From: Mycobacterium sp. IS-1264
GTDB lineage: Bacteria > Actinomycetota > Actinomycetes > Mycobacteriales > Mycobacteriaceae
Assembly (NCBI RefSeq): GCF_001954195.1
Contig: NZ_MBES01000065.1
Coordinates: 62,001-126,000 of the forward strand
Direction: 5' to 3'
Length of the DNA: 64,000 nucleotides
The stretch's first letter is position 1, and the number at the start of each line of letters is the position of its first letter. The notes below the pieces were generated by a model, which was given only the letters and a program-made list of their open reading frames with translations, was not told the origin of the DNA and did no database searches. Both the position numbers and the translations under genes were made by a program. Positions 8,580-20,862 of the stretch are shown one piece after another.

Positions 8580-9840
8580 GTCTGCTGAGCCCGCCCGGAT
8601 CAGTCTCTTCGTCGGGAAGGGCGGGGTAGGAAAATCCACCCTGGCATGTGCCACCGCGGTCGGTGACGCGAGCGAGGGCGGCCGGGTGCTGGTGGTGTCC
8701 ACCGATCAGGCGCATTCGCTGGGCGACGTGCTCGGTGTCCCGGTACCGCCGAGCGGTCGCGAGGATCCGGTTCGGGTGCTCGCCGACCTCGATACCGGGG
8801 ACGCCGCGGCCGGCGGCGGCTTCCTCGACGCGCTGGCATTGGACACCCTGGCGCTGCTCGAGGACCGGTGGCGCGACGCGGTCGATGCGCTGGATCGACG
8901 GTTCCCCGACTCCGAGCTGAGCAGCATTGCGCCCGAAGAACTCTCGGCGCTGCCGGGCATCCAGGAGGTGCTCGGTCTGCACGCGGTCGGCGAGCTCGCG
9001 GCGTCCGGACGATGGGACCGCATCGTCGTCGACTGCGCCTCGACGGCGGACGCGCTGCGAATGCTGACGTTGCCCGCCACCTTCGGGCTGTACGTGGAGC
9101 GCGCGTGGCCGCGCCATCGCCGGCTGTCCGTGACCGCCGACGACACCCGGTCCGCGGCGGTCGTGGAGCTGCTGGAACGCATCAGCGCCAGCGTGGACGC
9201 GCTCGGCGCCCTGCTGACGGACGGCGGGCAGGTCAGCGCCCACCTGGTCCTGACCCCCGAGCGGGTGGTCGCGGCCGAGGCGGTGCGGACGCTGGGCTCG
9301 CTGGCGCTGATGGGCGTCCGCGTCGAGGAGCTGATCGTCAATCAGGTGCTGACCGAAGACGAGTCGTACGAATACCACAACCTGCCCGACCACCCGGCCT
9401 TCTACTGGTATGCCGAACGCATCTCCGAACAACATTCGGTGCTCGACGAACTCGACGCCACCATCGGGGACGTGGCCCTGGTGCTGACCCCACACCTGTC
9501 CGGCGAGCCGATCGGCGCCAAGGCGCTGGGCGGACTGCTGGACAGCGCCCGGCGCCGGCGCGGGGCGCCGCCGCCGGGGCCCCTGCGTCCCATCGTTGAC
9601 CTGGAATCCGGGTCAGGACTTGGGTCCATCTACCGAATGCGGCTAGCGTTACCCCAGCTCGATCCCGGCGCGCTGTCGTTGGGGCGGGTCGACGACGACT
9701 TGATCATCAGCGCTGGCGGGCTACGGCGCAGGGTTCGGTTGGCGTCGGTACTGCGGCGGTGCACGGTGCTGGACGCACATCTGCGGGGCAGTGAGCTGAC
9801 CGTTCGCTTTCGACCGGATCCGGAGGTGTGGCCTAAGTGA
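8572..9840 (+). CDS. ArsA/GET3-like ATPase, apparently lacking an ATG/GTG/TTG start
   Basis: The frame encodes an ArsA-family P-loop ATPase: deviant Walker A FVGKGGVGKST (frame position about 8605-8640), VLVVSTDQAHSLGD switch-like segment, IVVDCAST Walker B region, and the long helical C-terminal half. The family couples ATP hydrolysis to binding of membrane-protein tails or metalloids; the client here is unknown. The frame is closed by TGA at 8554. The only start-like codon upstream of Walker A is CTG 8572, giving MSESAEPARISLF if used. GTG 8576 is out of frame, and the first in-frame GTG (8686) would delete the ATP-binding loop. I therefore give 8572 as start with reservation (422 aa). Confidence 0.75.
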   Translation: MSESAEPARISLFVGKGGVGKSTLACATAVGDASEGGRVLVVSTDQAHSLGDVLGVPVPPSGREDPVRVLADLDTGDAAAGGGFLDALALDTLALLEDRWRDAVDALDRRFPDSELSSIAPEELSALPGIQEVLGLHAVGELAASGRWDRIVVDCASTADALRMLTLPATFGLYVERAWPRHRRLSVTADDTRSAAVVELLERISASVDALGALLTDGGQVSAHLVLTPERVVAAEAVRTLGSLALMGVRVEELIVNQVLTEDESYEYHNLPDHPAFYWYAERISEQHSVLDELDATIGDVALVLTPHLSGEPIGAKALGGLLDSARRRRGAPPPGPLRPIVDLESGSGLGSIYRMRLALPQLDPGALSLGRVDDDLIISAGGLRRRVRLASVLRRCTVLDAHLRGSELTVRFRPDPEVWPK

Positions 9841-10232
9841 ATGGCGCTCATCCCGAACTCGGTCCCGAGCTGCGCAAGCTCGCCCAGGCGATCCTGGACG
9901 GGATCGACCCCGCGGTGCGCACGGCGGCCGCATTGACGGCCGGCGCCGGCGTCGGGACCGGCAAGTGCCAGCAGGTGTGGTGCCCGGTGTGCGCCCTGGC
10001 CGCGCTCGCCACCGGCGATCAGCACCCGCTGCTCACCGTCATCGCCGACCACAGCATCGCGTTGCTCGAGGTCATCCGCGCCATCGTCGACGACATCGAC
10101 CGGACCTCCCAACCAACACCGAAACCGCCGCCGGACGGACCGCCCGGGGGCGGCGTCTCGCCCGAGCCGGACGCGGGGGAAGCCGCCGGCAAGACGCGTT
10201 ACCAGCCGATCCCAGTCACCGTCGAGGAGTGA
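9837..10232 (+). CDS. Small Cys-containing conserved protein (Rv2183c type)
   Basis: A 131-residue protein whose GTG start overlaps the TGA of the ATPase gene (GTGA), so translation is coupled. The N-terminal half is helical (LRKLAQAILDGIDPAVRTA). The middle has KCQQVWCPVCALAALATGD, a C-x4-C-x2-C group that might bind a metal. The C-terminus is Pro/Asp-rich and probably disordered. Function unknown; its tight coupling to the ArsA-like ATPase suggests they work together. Confidence 0.75.
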   Translation: MNGAHPELGPELRKLAQAILDGIDPAVRTAAALTAGAGVGTGKCQQVWCPVCALAALATGDQHPLLTVIADHSIALLEVIRAIVDDIDRTSQPTPKPPPDGPPGGGVSPEPDAGEAAGKTRYQPIPVTVEE

Positions 10233-10332
10233 TCCGCTCGAAGCCGAAGGTGGTTCCTTGGGCTGCGGGTCGGTACAGTTGGCGCCAACAGAATCACCAT
10301 CACCATCATCGAGTCGGGCGAGAGGGAGGGCC

Positions 10333-11094
10333 ATGTGGTACTGGCTGTTCAAGTACGTCCTCCTGGGCCCGTTGCTGACGCTGCTGGGCCGCCCGAAAAT
10401 CGAAGGCCTGGAACATGTTCCGAGTTCGGGCCCGGCAATACTGGCCAGTAACCACTTGGCCGTGATGGACAGCTTCTTCCTGCCCCTCGTTGTGCGCCGC
10501 CGCATCACGTTCCTGGCGAAGTCCGAATACTTCACCGGCACCGGCATCAAGGGCTGGTTCAGCCGGTGGTTCTTCACCGCCGTCGGGCAGGTGCCCATCG
10601 ATCGTTCCAGCGCCGACGCCGCGCAGGCCGCGCTCAACACGGCCGAGCACGTGCTGTCCCAGGGCAAGCTCCTGGGCATGTACCCCGAGGGCACCCGGTC
10701 GCCCGACGGCCGGCTGTACAAGGGCAAGACCGGCCTGGCCCGGCTGGCGTTGCAAACCGGCGTCCCGGTGATCCCGGTGGCGATGATCGGCACCAACGTC
10801 GTCAACCCGCCCGGCACCACGATGCTGCGATTCGGCAAGGTCACCGTCCGTTTCGGCAAGCCCATGGACTTCTCCCGATTCGAAGGCCTCGCCGGCAATC
10901 GCTTCATCGAGCGGGCCGTCACCGACGAGGTGATCTACGAGCTGATGGGGCTGTCCGGCCAGGAGTATGTCGACATCTACGCCGCCAGCATCAAGGAACG
11001 CGGCGACGGCTCGACCGACGGCTCGACCGATGACTCGCCCGATCCGGAGTCGAACTCCGAGGCCGCTCGGATCCCCGAGACCGCCGTCGGCTAG
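10333..11094 (+). CDS. PlsC-type 1-acylglycerol-3-phosphate acyltransferase
   Basis: A 253-residue membrane-associated acyltransferase (Rv2182c type). It should move an acyl group from a thioester to lysophosphatidic acid or a similar lipid. The H-x4-D catalytic motif is NHLAVMD, followed by GQVPIDR, the substrate motif EGTRSPDG and PVIPVAMIG. ATG 10333 is preceded by AGAGGGAGGG. The C-terminal tail after the domain is acidic and carries two copies of a 12-bp unit (11005-11028, repeated DGST) plus a degenerate third. It faces the mannosyltransferase gene tail to tail. Confidence 0.88.
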   Translation: MWYWLFKYVLLGPLLTLLGRPKIEGLEHVPSSGPAILASNHLAVMDSFFLPLVVRRRITFLAKSEYFTGTGIKGWFSRWFFTAVGQVPIDRSSADAAQAALNTAEHVLSQGKLLGMYPEGTRSPDGRLYKGKTGLARLALQTGVPVIPVAMIGTNVVNPPGTTMLRFGKVTVRFGKPMDFSRFEGLAGNRFIERAVTDEVIYELMGLSGQEYVDIYAASIKERGDGSTDGSTDDSPDPESNSEAARIPETAVG

Positions 11095-11118
11095 CGCCCC
11101 GTTTCTCAGCCGACTTGC

Positions 11119-12426
11119 TCAGCCGACGGCCGTGGCCGGCGTGAGCGTCTTGGCCGCGGCGTCTCGCGAAGGCGCCCGGGCGGTGACGGCGAAGCCGGCG
11201 GTGACGATGACCGCCAGCGCCCACCACACGTAGGACGTCCCGACCAGCTGGCGCCACCAGTTCGCGGTCGTCTCGTGATGCTTGGGCAGCAGATCGATCG
11301 GCGTCCACCGCATCAACGCGACGCCGACGAGGCTCACCGCCGCCAGTGCGACGTTGCGGCGCCGCCAGCCCAATATCGCCATCACCAACACCGCCGGCAG
11401 TGCCCACACCCAATGGTGTGACCAGGACACCGGCGAAACCACCAACCCGAACAGGGCGACGCAGATCAGTGCCAGCGTCGGCTCCCCGGCCCGCAGCACC
11501 CGCCGCATCGCCCAGATGGTCAGTCCGAGCACCACGAGGCAGGCGGCCACCCACAGCGGAAAGCGTTCGTGCTCACCGAGCCCCAGCCGGGCGAGCGCAC
11601 CCGCGATGTTCTGGTCGGTGTTCAATGCAGTCTCACCGATCCGGTCGGTGTGGTGCACGGTGCGGGTCCAGTACTCCCACGAATCGCTCCACGCCAAGAC
11701 GAAACCGAGGAGCGTCGCGCCCACGAAGGACGCGACCGCCGTCCACGCGGCGCGGTTGTCGCGGCGCAGCACGAAATAGAGGAGAAACACCGCGGGGGTG
11801 AGCTTCAGCGCCATCCCCACGCCGAGCAGCAGGCCGCGGGGCCAGGGTGTGCGGCGTGGCAGGCAGTCGGCGATCACCAGCGTCATCAGCACGACGTTGA
11901 CCTGGCCGAAGGCGAAGTTCGAGGTGATCGGTTCCAGCCAGATCGTCGCCCCCGCCGCGATGACCACGGCCAGCCACAACCGGCGCAGCCAGGCCGGCCC
12001 GCCCAGCACGGTCGAGCGGCCCCACACGTCGAGGCTGCTCAGCAGGATCGCCGTGGAGGCGACCAGCAGCGCGGCCGTCAGCACCGTGATCGCGACGCTG
12101 GCGGCCGGCATGTGCAGCCAGGAGAACGGGCAGAAGACGATGGCCGCCAGCGGGGGATAGGTAAACGGCAGGTTCAGCCCGATCGGTGTGTGGAACAACA
12201 CGTCGCCGCGATACAGCGGACGCCCGTCCAGCCAGGCCCGACCGCCCATCTGATAGATGTCGATGTCGATGCGATACGGCGTCTGCCCGAACAGGCGCAG
12301 GCCCACGTAATACAGCGCCGCGGCGGCCAGCAGCCAGAGCAGGCACCACAGTGTCCACGACAGCAGCGCCCGCCCGGGGCCCCGTTCGCTCATCAAGCCC
12401 ACGCCGGGCGCCCGCCATCTACTCAT
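11119..12426 (-). CDS. Alpha-(1->2)-mannosyltransferase of LM/LAM (Rv2181 type, GT87)
   Basis: A 435-residue polytopic GT-C glycosyltransferase. Rv2181 in M. tuberculosis uses polyprenyl-phosphomannose to add alpha-1,2-mannose branches to lipomannan and lipoarabinomannan on the outer face of the membrane. The first membrane segment ([18 protein letters not shown]) is followed by a periplasmic loop with the acidic residues [15 protein letters not shown], as expected for the GT-C catalytic Asp. About ten further hydrophobic segments follow. ATG 12426 is the first start; a second Met 11 residues on is possible. It works with PimB' and MptA in the same pathway. Confidence 0.88.
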   Translation of the reverse strand: MSRWRAPGVGLMSERGPGRALLSWTLWCLLWLLAAAALYYVGLRLFGQTPYRIDIDIYQMGGRAWLDGRPLYRGDVLFHTPIGLNLPFTYPPLAAIVFCPFSWLHMPAASVAITVLTAALLVASTAILLSSLDVWGRSTVLGGPAWLRRLWLAVVIAAGATIWLEPITSNFAFGQVNVVLMTLVIADCLPRRTPWPRGLLLGVGMALKLTPAVFLLYFVLRRDNRAAWTAVASFVGATLLGFVLAWSDSWEYWTRTVHHTDRIGETALNTDQNIAGALARLGLGEHERFPLWVAACLVVLGLTIWAMRRVLRAGEPTLALICVALFGLVVSPVSWSHHWVWALPAVLVMAILGWRRRNVALAAVSLVGVALMRWTPIDLLPKHHETTANWWRQLVGTSYVWWALAVIVTAGFAVTARAPSRDAAAKTLTPATAVG

Positions 12427-12515
12427 GTCGCAGAACAGCGTAATCGGTGCGCACGGCGCGACGCGTCGCAGCGCGGCTCCAACCTCGCGGGCGCATGCGG
12501 GCGTACGTTTCTAGA

Positions 12516-13400
12516 GTGCTCCACTGGTTCGTGCTCGGGGTGGGCCGCTGGTTCGCCGACGACATCGTCGACCGCGGCCGGCTGCCCCTGCTGTGCTGCC
12601 TGGTCGCGTTCATCCTGACCTTTTTCGTCACGCGGACGTTCGTGCGGGTTATCCGCCACCGCGCCGAAACCGGTCGCCCGGCCCGATGGTGGCAACCGCG
12701 CAATGTCCACATCGGGGGCATACACATCCACCACGTGACGTTCGGCGTCGTGCTGGTGATGCTCTCCGGATTGACGTTGGTGACCCTGTCGGTCAGTGGG
12801 CAGGAACCCGAATTCACCTTGGCCGCAATCCTTTTCGGGATCGGCGCAGCATTGGTTCTCGACGAGTACGCGTTGATCCTGCACCTCTCCGACGTCTACT
12901 GGGAGGAAGACGGCCGCACCTCGGTAGACGCAGTGTTCGCCGCGGTGGCGGTGGCGGGGCTGTTGATATTGGGTCTGCACCCGCTGATGTTCTTCTTCCC
13001 GTTCTGGCACGCCGCCGATTCGGTGGCGCTGCGCGCCGGGGTGGGCGGCGCGCTGGTGGTGACCTTTCCGCTGGCCGTCGTGGTGGTGCTCAAGGGCAAG
13101 GTCTGGACCGGCCTGCTCGGCATGTTCATCGTCGTACTGCTGGTCATCGGCGCGATCCGGTTGTCACGCCCGCACGCGCCCTGGGCACGCTGGCGCTACA
13201 CCACCCAACCGGACAAGATGCGCCGCGCGCTGCAACGGGAGCGCACGCTGCGCCGCCCCGTCGTGCGGGCCAAGCTGTGGGTGCAGTGCGCGATCGCGGG
13301 CACCCCGCGACTGCCCGACGAACGCATGGTCGACGCCCAGCTCGACCATGACGTGCATGCGGCATCGGCGCCGACGGTGCCCATCCTGATCGGTCGGTAG
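12516..13400 (+). CDS. Integral membrane protein (Rv2180c type)
   Basis: A protein of about 294 residues with six or so membrane segments (LPLLCCLVAFILTFFVTRTF near the start, then FGVVLVMLSGLTLVTLSV, and pairs near ILGLHPLMFFFPF and LLGMFIVVLLVIGAI). A His-rich loop NVHIGGIHIHHVTFG sits between segments one and two and could bind a metal. The C-terminus is basic and cytoplasmic. GTG 12516 gives the length of the M. tuberculosis protein; ATG 12495 and GTG 12447 are in-frame alternatives. Function unknown. It is divergent from the mannosyltransferase. Confidence 0.75.
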   Translation: MLHWFVLGVGRWFADDIVDRGRLPLLCCLVAFILTFFVTRTFVRVIRHRAETGRPARWWQPRNVHIGGIHIHHVTFGVVLVMLSGLTLVTLSVSGQEPEFTLAAILFGIGAALVLDEYALILHLSDVYWEEDGRTSVDAVFAAVAVAGLLILGLHPLMFFFPFWHAADSVALRAGVGGALVVTFPLAVVVVLKGKVWTGLLGMFIVVLLVIGAIRLSRPHAPWARWRYTTQPDKMRRALQRERTLRRPVVRAKLWVQCAIAGTPRLPDERMVDAQLDHDVHAASAPTVPILIGR

Positions 13401-13439
13401 GCCGCGTCCCAGGCCTGGGCTTTCCCATAGGCTTTCTGA

Positions 13440-15369
<1,930 letters not shown>

Positions 15370-15397
15370 GTCTCCTTTTCAGCTCGCGGAAAAGCGC

Positions 15398-16654
15398 CTA
15401 CAGCAGGCCGGTCAGATTGCTGCCGATCGTCCACGCCGCGGTCGCGACCAGCCCGGTGAGGGCCAGCACGAGCGCCACCCAGACCAGCACCATGCGCCGG
15501 GCGTGCTGGCGCGCCCAGACGAAGTCGCTCATCGCGATCCCGGCGAATTCGCCTGAGACGGGCTGGTATTCGTAATCGCTGTCTTCGTGCTCGTCGAGTT
15601 CGGGGCCGGGCTGCGGCGGGGGTTGCGGCTCGTGCCAGTCTTCGGGCCCACGGGTGAGCTGGCGCGTGGGGTGGCGGACCGCGGCCTTGGCGGGCGCCGG
15701 CGGTTCCTGGCCGGTCGCCCGGCGCTCGCTCATCCGGCTCTGCTGTGCCGCAGCCGAGCGATGTTGCGCGGAGTTACGCGGGGCCGGCACCCGGAAGTCG
15801 GGCAAGCCCAATTCGTCGGCGATAGCGTCGATGTCGGCGGCCATCTCGATCGCGTCCGCGTAGCGGCCGGCCGGGTCGCGGGCGGTCGCGCGCGCGACGA
15901 GCGCGTCGAATTGTGGTGGCACACCGTCGATCGCGGCGCCGGCCCGCGGCACGTCGGTATCCAGCCGCTGGTAAGCGATCGACAGCGGCGAGTCGCCGGT
16001 GAACGGCGTGCGCCCCGTCAGCAACTCATAGGTGAGGATCCCGACTGAGTAGACGTCGCTGCGCGGGCTGCTGCTGCCGTTGCGCACCTGCTCGGGCGAC
16101 AGGTAGGCCGCCGTGCCCAGAATGACGCTGGCGGAGGTGATTCCGGCGGCGGCGACGGCACGCACCAGCCCGAAGTCGGCGATTTTGACGTCGCCGTCGT
16201 CGGAGATGAGGACGTTCTCGGGCTTGACGTCGCGGTGCACCAGGCCGGCCAGGTGCGCGGCCGCCAGCCCACCCAGCACCGGGCGCAGCACCGCCACCAC
16301 GGCGTGCGGCGGCATCGGGCCGCGTTCGGTCAGCAGCTCGCGCAGCGTGCCGCCCTCGATCAGCTCCATCACCAAAAACGGGTGGCGGGAGTCGGTGCCC
16401 TGGTCGTAGACCGCGACGAGCCCGGGATTCTTCAGGCGCGCGACCGTGCGGGCCTCGAGCTGAAAGCGGGTCAGGAATTGCGCGTCGCCGGCGTAGCGAG
16501 AATCCATCACCTTCAACGCCACCGGGCGATCGAGCCGGGTGTCGAGTCCCCGATACACCGTCGATGTACCGCCGCTGGCGATCTTGGCCTGCACCAGGTA
16601 GCGGCCATCCAGCAACGTGCTCTCCAACGGGTCGCCCGTGCCGGCTCGGCTCAC
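15398..16654 (-). CDS. pknL: Membrane-anchored Ser/Thr protein kinase PknL
   Basis: A 418-residue Hanks-type kinase. The Gly loop ASGGTSTVYRG, the lysine in VALKVM, the catalytic loop HRDVKPENVLISDD, DFGLVRA and the activation-segment end GTAAYLSPEQVR are all present. After the kinase domain comes a Pro/Gln-rich juxtamembrane segment (about 280-375), a single membrane helix (VLVWVALVLALTGLVATAAW) and only about 10 outside residues, so it has no large sensor domain. I chose GTG 16654 because the sequence from GTGDPLES onward matches Mtb PknL; the frame is open upstream to 16729. It is divergent from its known substrate gene (Rv2175c type), 91 bp apart. Confidence 0.93.
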   Translation of the reverse strand: MSRAGTGDPLESTLLDGRYLVQAKIASGGTSTVYRGLDTRLDRPVALKVMDSRYAGDAQFLTRFQLEARTVARLKNPGLVAVYDQGTDSRHPFLVMELIEGGTLRELLTERGPMPPHAVVAVLRPVLGGLAAAHLAGLVHRDVKPENVLISDDGDVKIADFGLVRAVAAAGITSASVILGTAAYLSPEQVRNGSSSPRSDVYSVGILTYELLTGRTPFTGDSPLSIAYQRLDTDVPRAGAAIDGVPPQFDALVARATARDPAGRYADAIEMAADIDAIADELGLPDFRVPAPRNSAQHRSAAAQQSRMSERRATGQEPPAPAKAAVRHPTRQLTRGPEDWHEPQPPPQPGPELDEHEDSDYEYQPVSGEFAGIAMSDFVWARQHARRMVLVWVALVLALTGLVATAAWTIGSNLTGLL

Positions 16655-16745
16655 GGGGCCATCGTAGGGGTGACGGTCCGATTGGCGGCGAAACAATAGC
16701 TTCAACGCGCCCACTCGGCCGCGCACCAAGGCCTACACTTGCGCG

Positions 16746-17150
16746 GTGGGCAGTTTTCCGGCCGGCGACGATGTTCTAGACCCCGACGAGCCAACCTACG
16801 ACCTGCCACGGGTCGCCGAGTTGCTCCGGGTGCCGGTAAGCAAGGTGCAACAGCAGCTGCGGGAGGGTCACTTGGTCGCGGTGCGGCGCGGCGGGGGTGT
16901 GGTGGTGCCGCAGGTCTTCTTCACCAATTCCGGCGAGGTGGTCAAGAGCCTGCCGGGGCTGCTGACGATCCTGCACGACGGCGGCTATCACGAGACGGAG
17001 ATCGTGCGCTGGCTGTTCACCCCGGATCCGTCGCTGACGGTCACGCGCGACGGTAGCCGCGACGCCATGAACAACGCCCGCCCCGTTGACGCGCTGCACG
17101 CCCACCAGGCCCGCGAGGTGGTCCGCCGGGCACAGGCGATGGCTTACTGA
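16746..17150 (+). CDS. Winged-helix DNA-binding protein, PknL substrate (Rv2175c type)
   Basis: A 134-residue protein. The N-terminus (MGSFPAGDDVLDPDEPTYDL) is flexible and acidic. A helix-turn-helix follows: YDLPRVAELLRVPVSKVQQQ with the wing REGHLVAVRRGGGVVVPQVFF. The C-terminal half is helical (YHETEIVRWLF, HQAREVVRRAQ). In M. tuberculosis the orthologue binds DNA and loses binding when PknL phosphorylates a threonine in the N-terminal tail; here the tail's only Thr is in DEPTYDL. Start is GTG 16746. Its last 7 bp overlap the end of the convergent mptA. Confidence 0.88.
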   Translation: MGSFPAGDDVLDPDEPTYDLPRVAELLRVPVSKVQQQLREGHLVAVRRGGGVVVPQVFFTNSGEVVKSLPGLLTILHDGGYHETEIVRWLFTPDPSLTVTRDGSRDAMNNARPVDALHAHQAREVVRRAQAMAY

Positions 17151-18676
17151 GCGCTCTCCGCTCTGACGGGTTCGGGCACCCGGTACAGCGTGCGCCACGC
17201 GATCAGTGCGGCGGCGAGCGCCAGGAAAACGTGCGGCCACGAATACATTCCGTGCGATCCATCGGGTTTGAAGATCACCATCACCCACGTGGAGAAGCCG
17301 GCGATGGCCGCCAGCGCCCGTCGTGACTGGGTCAGTGGGGCCATGACCGCCAGCGGCCAGGAGTAGTACCACGGCAGGGCCGCGGGGACGAACAGCACCA
17401 CGATCAGCATCGACCACGCGATGCCGGCGAGCGCGGCCCGGTCGTCGCGCCGGAATCGCCACCACAACACCGGCAGGGACAGGGCGATGATCGCGATCCC
17501 GATGTAGCGGGTGATTCGCAGCGTGGCGTAGAAATTGACCGAGAAAAACCCGCTGCCCAGGGCGTGGATCAGGTTTGCCGTCGCGGTCGGCACGGTGAGC
17601 CAGTTGATGATCTTCACCGACCCGGCCAGCGCGGTCAGCCACCCCAGCCCGACGCCCGCCACCGCGGACAAGATCGCGAAAACCACGCTGAAGATCAGCA
17701 ACGACAACGCGGTCGCCGCCACGAACGCCCGCGCGGGCCGATAGCCCCGTTGCTCGCGCAGATGCCGCGTCCACACCCACACCAGAAACGGCAACGCGAT
17801 GCCGGCCGTGGCCTTGACCGCGATCGCGACCGTGATCAGCGTGACGCCGAGGATGTGCCGGCCCTGAAAGGTCAGCGCGATGCCGGCGGCCATCAAACCG
17901 ACCATCAGCATCTCGTTGTGCACACCACCCATCAGGTGGATCAGCACCAACGGGTTGAGCACGCAGATCCACAGCGCGGCGGCGCCGCTGGTGCCCAGGT
18001 GGTGGGCCAGTCGGGGCGCGGCCCAGATCAGCAGCGCCAGCCCGGGCAGCATGCACAGGCGCAGCAGCATGGTGCCGGCGATGACGTGATTACCGACCGC
18101 CATCGTGACCACCTTGGCCACCAGAATGAACACCGGGCCGTAGGGCGCCGTGGTGATGCTCCAGATGGGGCTTACGTTGTCCAGCAACGCATTCGGGTTG
18201 GCGACCGGCCCCACGGCGTACGGGTCGAATCCGTCGCGCAGGAGCGCGCCCTGGGCCAGGTACGAGTAGGTGTCGCGACTGAAGACCGGGACCGAGACGA
18301 GCAACGGCGCCAACCAGAACGCGGTGGTGGCTCGCATCGTGAATTCCGTTGCGGTGCCGGCCACTACGCGGCGGCCCAGTGCCAGCCACGCGATCAGCAG
18401 CAGGCCCACACCCGCCCACAGCAGAATCGACGACAGCACCAGTCCGTGCCCGAAGCGCAGCCAGGACATGTGAATCGATTCGAGCACGGGGTCGTGCGGC
18501 TTGGTGCTGCCGGCGCCCAGCCCACCCAGGGTGATCAGCACCGAGCCCACGAAGCCCAGCCGTGCGGGCCCGGCGTCCGGCGTGGCAACGAAGGCGCGCA
18601 ACCGTGAAAAATATTGGACGAGTGAATTTTTCGTCGCCGACGGGCGATCGGCCGGGGTGTCCGTCGGGGTCGTCAT
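17144..18676 (-). CDS. mptA: Alpha-(1->6)-mannopyranosyltransferase MptA
   Basis: A 510-residue GT-C enzyme with about 12 membrane segments. MptA (Rv2174) extends the distal alpha-1,6-mannan core of lipomannan from polyprenyl-phosphomannose. The catalytic loop after the second or third segment contains FSRDTYSYLAQGALLRDGFD, with the acidic residue expected in GT-C enzymes. Later segments include LGVTLITVAIAVKATAGIALPF and LWICVLNPLVLIHLMGG. ATG 18676 matches the orthologue (516 aa). It lies 4 bp downstream of idsA2 on the same strand, so polyprenyl supply and mannan extension may be coexpressed. Confidence 0.92.
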   Translation of the reverse strand: MTTPTDTPADRPSATKNSLVQYFSRLRAFVATPDAGPARLGFVGSVLITLGGLGAGSTKPHDPVLESIHMSWLRFGHGLVLSSILLWAGVGLLLIAWLALGRRVVAGTATEFTMRATTAFWLAPLLVSVPVFSRDTYSYLAQGALLRDGFDPYAVGPVANPNALLDNVSPIWSITTAPYGPVFILVAKVVTMAVGNHVIAGTMLLRLCMLPGLALLIWAAPRLAHHLGTSGAAALWICVLNPLVLIHLMGGVHNEMLMVGLMAAGIALTFQGRHILGVTLITVAIAVKATAGIALPFLVWVWTRHLREQRGYRPARAFVAATALSLLIFSVVFAILSAVAGVGLGWLTALAGSVKIINWLTVPTATANLIHALGSGFFSVNFYATLRITRYIGIAIIALSLPVLWWRFRRDDRAALAGIAWSMLIVVLFVPAALPWYYSWPLAVMAPLTQSRRALAAIAGFSTWVMVIFKPDGSHGMYSWPHVFLALAAALIAWRTLYRVPEPVRAESAQ

Positions 18677-18680
18677 TGGT

Positions 18681-19871
<1,191 letters not shown>

Positions 19872-19953
19872 CTACCGGCAACTGGCCCACGACCACGCCC
19901 CTATGCTGGCGGGGTGCCTCGCCCTGGGCACTCGTCTGATGAAGAGGAGCCGC

Positions 19954-20862
19954 GTGACCCTCAACACCATCGCGCTCGAGCTGGTGCCCCCCAACGTGGA
20001 AGACGGTCGGGAGCGGGCGGAAGAAGACGCGCGAAAAGTGGTGCGGTACTCGGCCGAATCGGGTCTCGAAGGCCGGATCCGGCACGTGATGATTCCGGGC
20101 ATGATCGCCGAGGAGGACGACCGTCCCGTCGCGATGAAGCCGAAGCTGGACGTGCTGGACTTCTGGTCGATCATCAAACCCGGGCTGCCCGGGCTAGACG
20201 GCCTGTGCACCCAGGTCACCGCGTTCTCCGACGAGCAGTCCCTGCGCAAGCGGCTCACGCTGCTATCCGACGCGGGCATGCAGGGCGTGGTGTTCGTCGG
20301 CGTACCGCGCACGATGAATGACGGTGAGGGCTCCGGGGTTGCGCCGACGGACGCGCTGTCGATTTACCGCGACCTGATCCCGAATCGTGGGGTCATCCTG
20401 ATTCCGACGCGCGACGGCGAAGAGGGCCGCTTCAACTTCAAGTGCAACCAGGGCGCGACGTACGGCATGACGCAGTTGTTGTACTCCGATGCGATCGTGG
20501 GCTTCCTGACCGAATTCGCCAAGCACACCGATCACCGACCGGAGATCTTGCTGTCGTTTGGCTTCGTGCCGAAGGTGGAAAGCCGCGTGGGGCTGATCAA
20601 CTGGCTCATTCAGGATCCGGGCAACGCCGCGGTGGCCGACGAGCAGGCGTTCGTCAAGCGCTTGGCCGCCAGCGAGCCCGCGCAGAAGCGCCAGCTCATG
20701 GTGGATCTGTACAAGCGTGTGATCGACGGGGTCGCCGACCTGGGCTTCCCGCTGAGCATTCACCTCGAGGCCACCTACGGCGTCTCGGGTCCTGCGTTCG
20801 CGACCTTCGCGGAGATGCTTGCTTACTGGTCACCCGATCGGTCACCCGACCGGCGGGTCTAG
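19954..20862 (+). CDS. Unusual methylenetetrahydrofolate reductase (Rv2172c type)
   Basis: A 302-residue protein starting at GTG 19954 with GAGGAG 5 nt upstream. The sequence (LELVPPNVEDGRERAEEDARKVV, then the IRHVMIPGMIAEEDDRP segment, and RLTLLSDAGMQGVVFVGV) fits a TIM-barrel MTHFR relative. I recall that mycobacterial Rv2172c and its M. smegmatis relatives were reported as MTHFRs that do not keep a flavin; I cannot verify this here. The product 5-methyl-THF would feed MetH, encoded at the end of this window. The C-terminus holds a 12-bp direct duplication (SPDR twice). Its stop codon shares a CTAG with the convergent lppM. Confidence 0.8.
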   Translation: MTLNTIALELVPPNVEDGRERAEEDARKVVRYSAESGLEGRIRHVMIPGMIAEEDDRPVAMKPKLDVLDFWSIIKPGLPGLDGLCTQVTAFSDEQSLRKRLTLLSDAGMQGVVFVGVPRTMNDGEGSGVAPTDALSIYRDLIPNRGVILIPTRDGEEGRFNFKCNQGATYGMTQLLYSDAIVGFLTEFAKHTDHRPEILLSFGFVPKVESRVGLINWLIQDPGNAAVADEQAFVKRLAASEPAQKRQLMVDLYKRVIDGVADLGFPLSIHLEATYGVSGPAFATFAEMLAYWSPDRSPDRRV

